From: Acanthosepion esculentum
Taxonomy: Eukaryota; Mollusca; Cephalopoda; Sepiida; Sepiidae
Reading direction: 5' to 3'
Assembly: GCA_964036315.1 (NCBI GenBank)
Contig: OZ038508.1
Coordinates: forward strand, 45,320,129 to 45,384,128
Length of the DNA stretch: 64,000 bases
The notes below the pieces were generated by a model. The model was not told where the DNA came from. It saw only the letters and a program-made list of their open reading frames with translations, and ran no database searches. The translations under genes were made by a program, and so were the position numbers. Positions 1 through 11,693 of this stretch are shown here, one piece after another (within the stretch, counting starts at the first letter, position 1; every line of letters begins with the position of its first letter).

Positions 1-318
1 ATAGATGACTACATTTAGCAGTTTCGGCTCTAAAAGTGTGTCACCGAGATGCTAACGTAGTAGCACGCTTAAATTCATGCAGTTTGGGAACCAGTGAAAG
101 TAGCTCGTCGAAGCAGTCTCCATGAAAGCACTTGTAGAAAAAACAGAGGGAAGCCACAGCACGTCTGAGTGACTGTAGACGGGGTGCCAAATGAAGACCA
201 ATCACGGTGCATATCCGTCTCTGGATATTGTCGAGGATCTCAAGATGAACAGCGGGAGCACAGAACCATATAAGGCAGCAGGGTTCCATGCTAGGGCGAA
301 TGGTTGATATGTAATTTA
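1..318 (-). pseudogene. CR1/jockey-type LINE, C-terminal end of reverse transcriptase (truncated)
   Basis: The minus strand is open from 289 to 41. It encodes the thumb and tail that follow the RT palm in jockey/CR1-type non-LTR retrotransposons. The signature LDNIQRRICTVIG is followed by RRAVASLCFFYKCFHGDC and ELLSLVP-HEFKR. Upstream codons (318-290) continue as an STIRPSMEPCC block, which matches the IRPCMEYC block of sister copies at 27.5 and 51.2 kb. The RT catalytic domain is absent, so this is a 5'-truncated remnant; it also runs off the left edge of the window. Copies of the same tail recur at 27511, 32926, 38780, 50645, 52340 and 57845. The family (RT tail) is clear; the clade (CR1 versus jockey) is not resolved. 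No function is expected. Confidence 0.75.
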
Positions 319-390
319 TGAGGACTACAGCCCGAATAATGTAAATAGTGTAAATATTTAAAATACCTCATCTCAGAAATATAGACGAAT
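318..390 (+). mobile_element. SINE-B 3' tail fragment
   Basis: The stretch with cccgaataatgtaaatagtg followed by cctcatctcagaaatat matches the tail of the SINE-B copies at 54.66 and 55.27 kb. It abuts the LINE remnant directly, with no head present. Confidence 0.5.
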
Positions 391-1540
391 GCAATTTACA
401 TCCGAAAAGAACTTGTAACGCATATTTTATACAATGATGTAAATTTTTGATTTGAAGATGAGGCTACGAAATATTATTTCAATGAATGTAATCATCTAAT
501 GTTTCCTTTTGATGGATTTTATATGCAATCAACATATATGTTGCGATTTTAGCAACTCCTCGTAAATGATGTGTCACTATACCACTGGCACTTTTTTTTT
601 ACAAGCGGGGTTTGATTAAACAAATGAAGGCATATTACTCATATTACTATGTTGAGTCATAATTAATTTCCGTTTAGGAGCGCCAATTGTAATGGTATCG
701 TAACTAACGCTTCGTTAAATGTACCATAATAGATGATAAAATATGGCTTACATCCAACAATGTTCAATACAAAATGAAGTAGTTTAACAATAACAGATCT
801 CGAAAATCATACCGAAATCTGAACACTTTGGATAAAAGGTAATGTTGCGTGTTGCGTGCTCATCGGAGTGTTATTCTTATATAATATCCTTAAAACGAAA
901 TGGAACAATAAATGCACATTTTTACGTTCAGCAGCTACAGCATCTTCATAAATTTTGGTCGAATTACGTCCTACAGAAGGATACTGAAAATAACATGGGG
1001 AGAGAATGTGAGAATCAAGTAACTTTAGAACCAAAAATAAAACGGAATCTAACAATTGGAAATAGATTTTAGCTGAGTTGAAATTCATTATTTTCATAAA
1101 ATTTTATAAATTTGAATATATTTCATTACACGGTACATTTATATTACTTAACGTCTCTTAAAAAAAACATTGTGATGTTTTAATTTACTTAGTTACATAT
1201 TTAAGAATAATATCTAAAGCGACAAAATTTTGCATCTAAATACAAACGCTGAAAATAACATGGTGAGGATATTTTAAAATATGAGAAAATGGGATCTGAA
1301 TTACAAGAAAACAAAAGCTAAATCACAGAGAATAGTAAATTGTTTAGGACATAAGGAGGAGATAAGGATTAGAGAAAAGAATATACAAAAGGGCGAGTTT
1401 AATTTAAGAAAAACTGAAGGGCACAATGATTAAATTATGTGAGGCTGTTAAATAAAAGTTTAGCAGACTATTATCATTTACAAGAAGTGTATCTCTGCTC
1501 CAAAATCCTCATGTTGACCATCGGGTCAAAGGTAAGGCAT
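391..1540. other. Unassigned AT-rich sequence
   Basis: No recognisable coding, RNA or repeat feature. Short open frames here have no family-like motif. Confidence 0.4.
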
Positions 1541-1544
1541 AATA

Positions 1545-1978
1545 AGGAAGAGATAGGCCGAGTGGTTCATATTCTGACCATGACCCGGGTTCGAATCTCA
1601 CCATGGTCGATTTTCAGGAAGGAGACTTTCCAAAGTGCCTGAAAACCATACCACGGATTGACCCAAGCCTTGTGAGTGAAATTGGGTAGGCGTAAAACTT
1701 GGGGGCCGTCGATAGCTGTGCTAGCAAGACGTCATAAGTCATCGTTGCCGAAGGCTTGAGTGTGTTGGCCTTGTTGAAATTGTTGATCACGCTAGATAAC
1801 ACGATCTTTCCTAGAAACTATAACCAAGGTCTGCTCAACACAGTTGCAGTATAAACCACAGGTGGGCTCTGTGGGTGTTGGATGAACACAAATGCGCCTG
1901 AGCAAGCGCCTGTAACGGGAATTGGGTAGCCACGCTAGTAGATTGGTATCCTCGAATACGAGTGACCAGCTATACAAC
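1545..1978 (+). mobile_element. SINE-C, tRNA-headed SINE (copy 1)
   Basis: The tRNA-like head has an A-box-like stretch (taggccgagtggtt) and a B box (gggttcgaatctc). A body of about 380 bp aligns by eye with 34335-34796, sharing ttgtgagtgaaat, gtcat-agtcatcgt, aacacaaatg and ggtatcc-g-gtacgag. It has no (ATT)n end, unlike copy 2. The paired B box and repeated body make a tRNA-derived SINE much likelier than a real tRNA; no acceptor stem is seen. Confidence 0.75.
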
Positions 1979-2783
<805 letters not shown>

Positions 2784-2789
2784 CTCTTT

Positions 2790-2977
2790 GGTTTGAGGTG
2801 TGAGTTTGTAAACAGTGATTATTTAAGCTAATATTGCACGACTCTTCGGCAGAATTCAGTAACTGTCAGTCACTGTGTGTTTATCTAAATCTAAAAATAA
2901 ACACGCTAACATTCACCTTCATCCCTGCCGTGCGCCGACGGCTTACTGGTAGAAGTTCCGACTGACGCAAATTCAAA

Positions 2978-2978
<1 letters not shown>
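2790..2978 (+). mobile_element. Fragment of the retrozyme-like SINE-E family
   Basis: The stretch ttgtaaacagtgatt, the later gtgtttat-aaaataaacacg, and caccttcatccctgcc align in order with 28350-28500 of the 461-bp tandem repeat. The hammerhead core itself is not present here. It lies between two TA tracts, like the main array. Confidence 0.6.

Positions 2979-2980
<2 letters not shown>

Positions 2981-3036
<56 letters not shown>
2981..3036 (+). repeat. (TA)n microsatellite
   Basis: About 28 uninterrupted TA units. Confidence 0.98.
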
Positions 3037-3042
<6 letters not shown>

Positions 3043-3109
3043 AATTGCCCCCCAAATCCAAACCCAACAACCCCCCACATATATGTATATAATTATATAT
3101 ATATACATA

Positions 3110-3113
3110 TGTG

Positions 3114-3157
<44 letters not shown>

Positions 3158-3158
3158 G
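3110..3158 (+). repeat. (GT)n microsatellite
   Basis: GT tract with one TTTGT interruption, next to short TA tracts at 3081-3108. Confidence 0.95.
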
Positions 3159-3159
3159 A

Positions 3160-3777
3160 GGGGGTATTTTGGATAGATCTTACTTACGTTTTAAGTGAAA
3201 TGTTTAGGTAGGTGCCAAATATTTTGAAAAATTTTTTGAACGTTCTCAACAAACTACTATTTTTAATATAAATTATAACATTTTTTTCAGATGAATACAT
3301 ACGTTTCAAAATATTAAGCGAAAAAGATCCAGACAGAATTTCGATTTTATACTTAAAATCATTTTCAAATGTATTCTCAATTACCATTTTATGTAACGAT
3401 TTATTTCCACAATCTGGATGTTAAATTAGGCCATCAAGTGTCCTAATTTCAGTTAATACAACTGACACGGCACACGCTTTCCTTTCCCCTCTTTTTACAC
3501 AATGATAACTTAGTATCTTTCTTTTCCTCACTCTCCTCAATATCAAATCACTATTCTTAATTTTTAAACCTAGAATATTTTTTTTTATTTTCATTAGGTT
3601 TATAGGTCTGAAGATTTGAAGCCTTTTTTATCGACTTCAATGAAATAAATATCACCTACAGTTTTTGTAAGTGTTTGTTTGTCATTATATAATAATTTCG
3701 GCTCTGTCTTTTGACATAGAACTCTCAACGGATCTATATCCTCTTAGAAATACGATACGGATTACTAATAATTTTAT
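3160..3777. other. Unassigned AT-rich sequence
   Basis: No coding or RNA signal. A short ggtctgaagatttgaag at 3606 loosely resembles the tail motif of SINE-B but lacks the partner stem. Confidence 0.4.
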
Positions 3778-3778
3778 T

Positions 3779-3811
3779 ATCTATCTATCTATCTATCTAT
3801 CTCTCTCTGTC

Positions 3812-3881
<70 letters not shown>
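3779..3881 (+). repeat. (CTAT)n-(CT)n-(TA)n compound microsatellite
   Basis: Tetranucleotide CTAT units pass into CT/TCTG and then a TA run of about 18 units. Confidence 0.97.
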
Positions 3882-3884
<3 letters not shown>

Positions 3885-4019
3885 TTAAGTTGTGCTATAT
3901 TTATGGGATAAAGTGCTCAATAGCAGAGATAGAGCGTATGTAAATATAAATATGAAAGTGAACATTGAATCAACACACAGAGGCGACAGGCTGTTTTATG
4001 CTAGACGTAATCGTCAGGC

Positions 4020-4021
<2 letters not shown>
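3885..4021 (+). mobile_element. PLE-associated terminal fragment
   Basis: The string aaagtgctcaatagcagaga with tagagc following is shared with 14817-14860, 15990-16020, 30470-30490 and 42705-42725, all next to PLE ends. It is bounded on both sides by TA tracts, like the other PLE fragments here. Confidence 0.45.

Positions 4022-4116
<95 letters not shown>
4022..4116 (+). repeat. (TA)n-(TG)n compound microsatellite
   Basis: 16 TA units followed by about 31 TG units. It is followed by ctgatgcttcgacagcacat, a short imperfect palindrome around GATG...CATC. Confidence 0.98.
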
Positions 4117-4118
<2 letters not shown>

Positions 4119-4494
4119 TGATGCTTCGACAGCACATCATCAGTAATGTTTTTTAGCCGAGGATCATTAGGGCAATTGGGACTTTCAATATCATACCCCA
4201 TCTCCATAGTGAACCAGCCGATAGTAATCGGGTATCGACTTGTTTACCATCCACCAGCTATAACTTTCATCACTTTTAAATTCACGCTGTGACTTGGCAA
4301 GTTTTTGCCCAATCACTGATAACCTCCGGTTCACCAACAATCCACGTTCTACCATAACAAAGGAAGCAAATGTTTTCCACTTGTAAGGAATATGGCGACG
4401 CGCTCGCCTTGAAGTCGTAAATGACTAAAATGGTTCGGGTCTGTTTGTTTAACGGCATATCAAATCCGTATGTATCATTTAATGCTAAAATTTA

Positions 4495-4815
4495 ATTTTA
4501 TTTTGAGTATTATGAATTTCACTTACAAAAACAATTTGTTGCTAATATTTTTCTTCAAAAATGTAATTCCCCCCCCCCCAAATGTATTGTCGCTATTTTT
4601 ACTATGACAATTTGTATACATTCATACTTTTTTTACCCCAGTTTGGGCGTTAAATATTTACCCATAGTTGGTACCCTTCAGATTAGACAAACCAGGACTA
4701 GGTTTGACCTGGGAACATCAGTTATTAAAAGTCGTGTTCCACTCAACTCAAAATCTCCCGACCAGAATCCTTGCTGACGGATATAGTTTATTTTCCTAGC
4801 TGGGACGGGTTAAGT
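4495..4815 (+). mobile_element. SINE-D-like dispersed repeat (copy 1)
   Basis: It shares tatttacccatagttgg, gacctgggaacatcag, attaa-ag-gtgttccac and the final gcggatatagttta-type string with copies at 26705-26965 (plus) and 36485-36945 (minus). A degenerate GTAATA-rich part precedes the body, as in the other two copies. A run of about ten C at 4569-4578 is private to this copy. Confidence 0.65.
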
Positions 4816-6140
4816 AACATAAAATGTTATACATATTTTAAAACTTACTCAAGGCATAATTTAAACAAATAGAACCCACTATACAAATATATGCAATCGA
4901 AGGCAATTTTTATTATAAATGCATACACTTAATAATTTCCATTGCATACTTACATACACATCGATGTACGTTATAATCCAAATAGTGCTGACAACATGAC
5001 GCATTGGGATTTCAAGCAACAATCAACATTTTCGTTGGTGTCTTGAACTTCTGTGAAAATTTCCCATCACCCTTTCTTCCTACACAGGGCTTATTCGTAC
5101 GTTTTACATTTGTGAGACGGCTCCGTAAATAGCGTGCACTGCCGGAAGCACATATATTTAAGAACTGCGTGGAGAGCATTTGATGCAAATGTGGCATGTT
5201 ACAAAGGGTCGCGACCGGCAGACGCTTAAAAATATGACCCGAGGGGCACTGGGATAGTGTAATCCATGGAGAGCGTTTAAAACGAGAAATAGCCAATCGT
5301 GCGTGAAGGCTAAAGTCAGATGAACAAACGTTGCCAGGAAAAAGTTAAAATAATCGACAGAGATCACATGTGAAGTATATAGTGGTTAAAACTTCTGCAC
5401 ACATATCATATTCTAAGCATGCGATCAGTCGGTTATGTATAGATATAAATAATATATTCGAGCCACTGTTTCGAAAAGGAAGGTTAGACTTCAGCTTTCA
5501 AAAAGGTAAAGAAAGTCCGAAACTTTTTTTTTTTCGATGTGGGGTACGAGTCTTTAATCTAAAAAAAGAATAATGAAATAAAATAAATAAATTCTATACA
5601 CGTGAATGCCGGAATGATCAAAAGTCCGAATCATCGAAGCTCCGTGTCATCGAAGGTCAGACTGATCAGAGGCTGGATTAACCGACACAGCCGTTCGAAA
5701 ATGCAAGGAAAAACAAAAGAAATAGAAAAAAGCCTTGTTTAAAAAAGAATTTAGATTGAAATAATTAAAACGTATTTACGAAAATAACATCTCCCATTTT
5801 TGTTAGCCATTTCCTTGAAGGACATAGGAAATGGTGGCTCTTCTCTACTTTCTTCCTTTTATCTCAGTATTTCTTGTCTCGATAACATTCCCTCAAACAA
5901 GAAAAATACGTTTCTCTTACATTCAGCATATTCTGTGCGTGTTAAATGCCCCAAACTTTCTTTCTTCATAATATCCCAGAAATCACAGGCTCTCTTTTTC
6001 TTCATACAAATATCACTTTCCTTTCAGTTTCTGTTCTCGGGGTTCGACCTCACTAAGGAATTGAAAATGTAATCTGTCAACTCAATATATGAAGAAAGAA
6101 AAAGACCAGCTTCTCTGTTATATTTTATGCAACATCTTTA
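4816..6140. other. Unassigned sequence with a short periodic stretch
   Basis: No family recognised. Between 5604 and 5665 a loose periodicity of about 19 bp (variants of atcgaa-gtc-g) is visible. Confidence 0.35.
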
Positions 6141-6146
6141 TAAACG

Positions 6147-6437
6147 ATGACCCAGTATTCATTTAGCTATTTTTTTTTCAGAACTTCAGTTAACAGGGAA
6201 ATTACTTTGAAAATTTCACAACTGAGGAAAGAACTAAAATGCATTCAAAACAAAATGAGTTTTGTCACTAATACTCAGCTAATTAACAAATTCAATCTTC
6301 ATCAACCAGTCCCTGAAATTGGACTAAGTAATTTAAGCCTTGTTGATATTAACAGCAAGTTCTTTAGGAATCGCACTTTGTCGATAAGTGCAAATTGTCT
6401 CTTAGTATGCAATACAAGGACATCTGGGTCATTTTAA
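6147..6437 (+). other. Open stretch behind a splice-acceptor-like site; weak exon candidate
   Basis: The sequence tagctatttttttttcag at 6163-6180 is a good match to a 3' splice acceptor (pyrimidine tract plus CAG). Immediately downstream one frame stays open for about 85 codons to a TAA at 6435. The product is mixed polar and hydrophobic, with no low-complexity run and no transposon motif I recognise. Against this, the region is AT-rich, the length can arise by chance, and no partner exon or start codon context supports it. I do not recognise the protein and assign no function. Confidence 0.15.
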
Positions 6438-6439
6438 AC

Positions 6440-7150
6440 TAGTCAGATTGTTTTTACATCCATGTTACTGGTTCTTGTTTAACAGAGTCCCGCACCTGTT
6501 TACGATTCTGCGAACAGTTCCTGTCTGGTCTGTCGTGAGTGCGAACTAACTTCCTTCACCAACCCCCGTCAAATTCCGAGGACTAATGTAGAAGATGGAA
6601 AGAGATTCTCGAGTCTATGGGAAATTTTCATTGAACCAGTAAAAAGCTTGCTTTCAGAGAGTTAACATCGTCAGTCGAGATGAAGAAGAAAAGAAATTAT
6701 TGCGTCTACGAGAAATTCGTTTTGATATGAATGAGGAGAAAAATTAACTAAATAAGAGAAAAGTGTCTGAAGTCACATAATAGGTTTCGTTTCTGTTCCT
6801 CGCGTCCAGCGTTGAATTACTCGCCACGTAAAATTTATGGACAATTATATTATCGGCCTCTAACCAGCACGCGTACCTCCAAATAATTTCCTCTCAACAT
6901 TCGAAAAACTAAGTATTTCAAGCTATCTCTCTTCGTCTACATTTGGAAGTATGCAACCGTATATCCATTCTGTGGGCAAAAAACGTTCAATCATTGCTCT
7001 TAAACATATTTGATTTTTTTTTGTCAGATCATTTACAAGAGATCGTGTCAGAGTTTCTCGCTGCTTCGAAGGGAAGGGCTAATGTCTGAGTCGATCTTCG
7101 TTAGGTATATTCACTCTATTTCAGATATAATAACTATTACCCCAAAAAGA
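6440..7150. other. Unassigned sequence
   Basis: No coding, RNA or repeat feature seen. Confidence 0.4.
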
Positions 7151-7253
7151 AATTGTTCATTTTATTAAGAAATCTGTTCTCATTGGTATATATAAAATTA
7201 TATAATTTTATGTATAACATTTTCAATAGGTGTTGTAGTAGTTATCTTCATCG

Positions 7254-7257
<4 letters not shown>

Positions 7258-7327
<70 letters not shown>
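7258..7327 (+). repeat. (ATT)n microsatellite, 3' tail of the R2-like LINE
   Basis: About 23 ATT units. In the sense of the minus-strand LINE that follows, this is an (AAT)n tail placed just past its 3' UTR, as in the copies at 59-61 kb. Confidence 0.9.
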
Positions 7328-7329
<2 letters not shown>

Positions 7330-7331
<2 letters not shown>

Positions 7332-8640
7332 ATTTATTTCCTTTTATTGCTGGTGTATACTCATCCATTTCAGGGTCCTGGCCAAAAACCTAAGGTCAGA
7401 AATGGCTTCATAAAATTTTCCACATTTTTTGAAAAAATTAAATAAATAAAATAAAAATTAGCACATATTTTATATAGATAAATCTCTTCGAAAGGTATGG
7501 AACAATTTATTTTGTATTTCTTTAAGATATGGGATACACAGAATCCCTTCAGAAAATCGAATGGAATCTTTTCCAACCAATCCCAGGGTTCCAGCTACAA
7601 CTGGAATTGTTGATATCCACATGTGCCACATTTTTGAAATTTCGATTTCAAGCTGCTTGTATTTTGATATATTTTTGAAGATCTGCAAAAATGCATTACA
7701 GTCTGCAGGGTCTCTAATCACAATATCTAGGCGATTAGATTTCATTGTTCTGTACCGTGTATTATAAAATCCCATAAAAATGGTATAGGGACTATCTCTG
7801 TAACCGGGTCTGCGTGGTGTTCACACAAATTTCTTGCAGTTTCGTTTCCGTAAAAATTGCAGCTTTTCCAATGCAGATATTGGCCCACTCTGTCACATCG
7901 CGTTTTATATTCATTGGGCGTCAATACAGTGCAACCTGATACAAGATGGTCAATTGTTTCTCGATATTTATTACAGAATCTGCATTTTGGTTTAACCTAG
8001 TTTTTCAGTATATGTGCTTGGTAATTTCTATTTAGCAAGTATTGGTCCTGTGTAGCAAGAATGAAACTTTCGGTTTCAGCTTTTAACACAGCACTACGAA
8101 CCAACTAATGGGTACGGGGCTTATCTACATAAGTTTGTTTTTACGGGCTGAATATGAACGTGGAGCGGTTTACCGTTTCTGTATCTGATTCTATCTGACT
8201 CTATATCCAAATATTCTTCCAAAATGTTTGCGCTTTTTCAATAGCTACGTTTTTGACATGTATAACTTCTTTTAAAATTACCCTGTAAAATTTCTTAATG
8301 TCCGTTTGCAATATTTTATTTTGGTGACAGAAGCTACAACGTTTTCTGTATAGTCTTGTTCTCTGCCTTTTACTACAGTTTCTGATTTAGTATTTCCTTG
8401 ATTACTGGAATTTCATTTGGTGATTTAATTTTATATTTCCGCTTGATCTTGCTGCATCTACGTATTGAGACATTTGTGTTTCTTGCAATCTTATCTAGTA
8501 TTGATATCTCACATCTGATTTCCTTTATTTCTCGCATTGTCTTCCAATTTGGCTCTTTTTGTCTCTTATTTTATCTTTTCATTGTCTTCGTCCTAACATC
8601 CCAGTAGCTGCTAAATCTCTTGAGAATATGATATTATATT
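7330..8640 (-). pseudogene. R2-like non-LTR retrotransposon, RT core deleted
   Basis: Reading the minus strand from 8640 down, the first part (about 8620-8200) resembles the region upstream of RT, with RTMREIKEIRCEIS, IKRKYKIKSP and, in another frame, TDIKKFYRVILKEV. The reading then jumps directly to the C-terminal part. That part holds a CCHC knuckle, CRFCNKYRETIDHLVSGC (7985-7930), then TPNEYKTRCDRVGQYLHW (7926-7870). It ends with the endonuclease-like tail containing RLDIVIRDPADCNAFLQIFK and MWHMWISTIPVVAGTLG (7735-7560). CCHC followed by a restriction-like endonuclease domain is the R2-superfamily arrangement. The whole RT domain (fingers, palm, YxDD) that should lie between is missing, and frameshifts and stops are present. 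It is dead as an autonomous element. The sister copy at 60.5-63.4 kb keeps the RT region, so the loss is specific to this copy. Confidence 0.75.
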
Positions 8641-8930
8641 TCTGATGATTCCAAGTGGTTGATCCGTTAACAGTGCAACGCTGTATATTTGCACAATGTG
8701 CTTACTGGACTTTGTCATATGCATTTTGGGGAGTTGATCTCTGTCTGACATTTGTATGACAGTTACTCTGCTCAGAACTTGGGTGATGTAGGTTTTCGCT
8801 TCAGTGTTCGTCTTGGCAATGTTATCACTGGCGGACTCCTAGACGCCCACATTTTGCCGGGCGGCATTTGCCACCAGAGGACCGCTAGCATTGCCATCGG
8901 CGGCCAGCCAGCAAGCCACTAGCATATAGG
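8641..8930. other. Unassigned sequence, GC-richer at 8820-8925
   Basis: The part at 8820-8925 (gccgggcggcatttgccacc) is locally GC-rich but matches nothing I recognise. Confidence 0.35.
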
Positions 8931-8934
8931 GATA

Positions 8935-9228
8935 GTAGAATGAGATAGATTAATAACATGAACAGATCGTGAGAATAACATGGACCGAACATGTGGGCAA
9001 CGACGAATTTCTAGACACAATTAAAACAAAAAGGACGCTTATAATTAGAATCAGAAAATAAGAGTTGAAATTCATAGGGCTCAAAAGAAAGCGAGTTTGG
9101 AATAAGTGGCACTCCCAGTATAGATGACGACAAAAGGAGGAGGGAAAAACAGCGAATAACCTACCTGGAGAGCTTGAGTGAATTGATAGGCGAGCAGGGC
9201 TTAGGGGTGATGGCCAAATGCCGAAATT
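8935..9228 (+). pseudogene. RTE-type endonuclease-RT, C-terminal tail
   Basis: In-frame blocks RITWTEHVGNDEFLDTIKTK, TLIIRIRK-ELKF and, later, RGKQRITYLESL-like residues match the end of the RTE-type endonuclease/RT protein. The family order is WTEHV-N-EVL, then IR-RQLKF-GHI, then RGRQR-TYL. Several stops and shifts are present. Other pieces of the same family lie at 18100, 20590, 32690, 40800 and 50960. Confidence 0.65.
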
Positions 9229-9335
9229 TATTGTTGCGGTTGTTAGACTTTTTCTTTTTAATTTCCAGCTTACAATCGGATCACTGTCGTTTTATTTTAA
9301 ATTCCACACATAATCAAAATACGTACTAGCTTAAA

Positions 9336-9432
9336 TGACTACTTATGATCGTAGCATCTACGTTTGATTGTATTTTCAGCACATCCTACGTACGTTTTAT
9401 TTTGGCCATTAATATCTGTTATCTGGCAAAGG
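9336..9432 (-). pseudogene. Penelope-like element, GIY-YIG endonuclease fragment
   Basis: The minus strand reads CQITDINGQNKTYVGCAENT followed by IKRRCYDH. This is the YIG half of a GIY-YIG nuclease (YVG for YIG) with the downstream Arg and His of the R-x(n)-H block. The counterpart in the better copy at 24.6 kb is VYIGATQDTFKKRYYNH. Only about 30 codons remain. The GIY strand, the catalytic Glu region and the RT are missing. Confidence 0.6.
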
Positions 9433-10660
9433 ATGGGAAATTGTGAAGAGCCATCATCCGCAACGTCTTGAAGGGACACGGCACAAATTAGAAGAGGAAT
9501 AAGTGGAAAGAATTCCCGTCTGTCTGCAAACACAAGAACGAACGCAAGCGAACACACAGACACACGAACATGTACCAGTTGTGTGAGGTGTTTTTTCTTT
9601 TTATGCATTCACACACGTTTATTAATATGCAAACTATAGTGCCCAAGGATACGAAGATATTATAACCACCATTTCTGTTTTTGAAGATAATAAGAAATAA
9701 AAATAAGTATGCATATATTTCAATTAAGCAGTTTTGCACTAATTAATCATCGCGTTTTAAAAGAGAAAAAAAACTGGAGATAGCAACACGAAACATTCTC
9801 TTACTGTCTGGTGCCACTACCAGACAGAAGTCATTAAATTCGTTTCTTTAAACTAATAGCTATGACTTTGAGTAAAGATATTACGAACAAGGACAACTAT
9901 TTCTTTTTTTGCGTTAATATTGTTAATTACCTGCGACATGTTGTCTTAGTACATGCTTGTTACTAAAGATTTAGGTTCGTCTTTGTTTTTAGTCACGCTA
10001 TGTATCTCAACAGGGCTTGAAACACATTAACCGGGCATTTCAACTGCGCTTTCACTTTTCATAAAATAAATCGTGTTTCTTTTTAATGTATTTTATTTAT
10101 ATTTTCTTTAGAACAACAAAAACAGAAAGCATTAATTATTTCTTAAACAAAATGAGACAGAAAGAAACAAAATTAGGAAAATAAAACGATCTCTTGTTTA
10201 AACTGAAATTTAAAAAAAAATAATGGAGAAAAATTATAGAGAAGACTTTAAAACACAGATGAATTGATAATGATATTATACAGATCGTGGAGAAAATTAA
10301 TTAAAACAATGGAAAAATATGTTTAAATTTCTTCCACACTAGATTCAACGGCCGATCCTTCCTGGTTGAAATTCATTCGATATAAAAAAAAAGAAAAGAA
10401 AATGTTGGTCAAATTATACTCCTTCTCTCAAAAAAGCGATGTTTTCATCAATCATATTCTAAAAATTAATTTCCATTACCATAAAATAAAAAAATAGAAT
10501 ACAAAACAAAAGAAGGACAAGCAAATTCCAATATCTTTCCTGAATCACTATGTAGAAGTATACATTGGGCAATAGGATTGTGGGTAAATTATACTACCAA
10601 TAACCGTCAGCAAAATAATTTTAGGCTTAGCGCTCTGTTCAAATTCATCTAAACTTCACA
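9433..10660. other. Unassigned AT-rich sequence
   Basis: Homopurine and homopyrimidine-rich, with no coding or repeat family recognised. Confidence 0.4.
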
Positions 10661-10664
10661 GAGA

Positions 10665-10700
10665 GAGAGAGAGACATACATATAGACAGACAGACAAAGG

Positions 10701-10731
<31 letters not shown>

Positions 10732-10987
10732 GGGAGAGAGAATGAGAGATACAGTATGGTGACTTAGAGGGAGACGGGTAGTGAGATATAGACAGTGGAC
10801 ATATGTTTCAAAAGTGTATGGCGATTGGCTGTTTCACTCTTAAACATGTTTCTCAGTCCAAACCTAATGCGAACATAGTATGAAAATGTTAATCCTCATG
10901 GAGTGTCTGTTACTATGTCCACTCTCTCAATATCTATTAATTATCTCCGATAATGACATCTTCTCTCATACAAACAGACAAATTTAA

Positions 10988-10988
<1 letters not shown>
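10665..10988 (+). mobile_element. Dispersed repeat F (copy 1)
   Basis: It begins with (GA)n and (GATA)n tracts. A body containing tggtgacttagagggag, tagtgagatatagacagtgg, ccaaacctaatgc and atctattaattatctc follows. The same order and strings occur at 23925-24212, and both copies run straight into a (TA)n tract after a caatttta-like end. No protein or tRNA-like head is seen; class unknown. Confidence 0.7.
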
Positions 10989-10989
<1 letters not shown>

Positions 10990-11053
<64 letters not shown>

Positions 11054-11064
11054 ATAATATTAGT

Positions 11065-11117
<53 letters not shown>

Positions 11118-11158
11118 ATAATATTAGTGGTATATATATATATATTGATAATATTAGT

Positions 11159-11232
<74 letters not shown>
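10990..11232 (+). repeat. (TA)n tract with three ttgataatattagtgg interruptions
   Basis: The same 16-bp interruption (ttgataatattagtgg) occurs at 11051, 11115 and 11146 inside pure TA. This implies duplication of TA blocks together with the interruption rather than independent slippage. Confidence 0.95.
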
Positions 11233-11235
<3 letters not shown>

Positions 11236-11317
11236 CCCAAGAGGATAGAATCCAGGTAGCACTCAATGTCCAGGATAGAGTAAGAATACATGCTGATTAC
11301 GAAATATTTGTGTGATC

Positions 11318-11640
11318 ACTACTGGGGTGCCATGTAATGCCTCCGTTGTTCTCCCTACAGGGCTTCAACATAAAGGTCTACATCAAGTGCTTTGAAGAGA
11401 TAGTGCTGCTCTGGCTCAAAATGGCGGTGGCTAGAAGACAACTGCACCATGTCTCACAAACAGGAAAACCCAGTCACGGCTTTCAGACACTTTCTGCAAA
11501 ACGCAGCAGCCCTTACATATGTTCACCTAAATACTCACACTGCAATATCCTTGATTCTTTTGTGTAAGGCGCAGTTGTGCGAGAGACCAACAAAATCCAT
11601 GATAACATCAAAGATGAACTGAAGGCAAACGTTATGGCCG

Positions 11641-11645
<5 letters not shown>
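11318..11645 (+). pseudogene. mariner-type transposase remnant, C-terminal half
   Basis: Blocks in order are VYIKCFEEIVLLWLKMAVA, a frame-shifted QLHHVSQTGKPSHGF that aligns with the family's DSAPCHTS-KTQ block, SHCNILDSFV (the family's SPDCNPLDY-VW), and RETNKIHDNIKDELKANVMA. The second catalytic Asp block is destroyed (no QDSAPCH), while the Asp of NILD remains. The frame changes at least twice. A second copy is at 57290-57775. The element is inactive; its N-terminal half is absent. Confidence 0.7.

Positions 11646-11693
<48 letters not shown>

Noticed and set aside
1560..1610. Functional tRNA gene suggested by the ggttcgaatc B box
   Set aside because: No acceptor stem or complete cloverleaf is seen, and a second copy with a 380-bp conserved body at 34335 shows it is a SINE head. 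The same applies to the B boxes at 21750, 27240, 28200, 31885, 35765, 44400 and 55550.
4117..4145. Hammerhead on the minus strand (CTGATGATGTGCTGTCGAAGC)
   Set aside because: The second core block is GAAG, not GAAA, and there is no stem II; the feature is a small CTGATG/CATCAG palindrome.
7153..7413. Poly-Tyr frame and other frames over (ATT)n at 7.2, 34.8, 59.8 and 60.3 kb
   Set aside because: Pure trinucleotide-repeat translation; no unique sequence with coding character.
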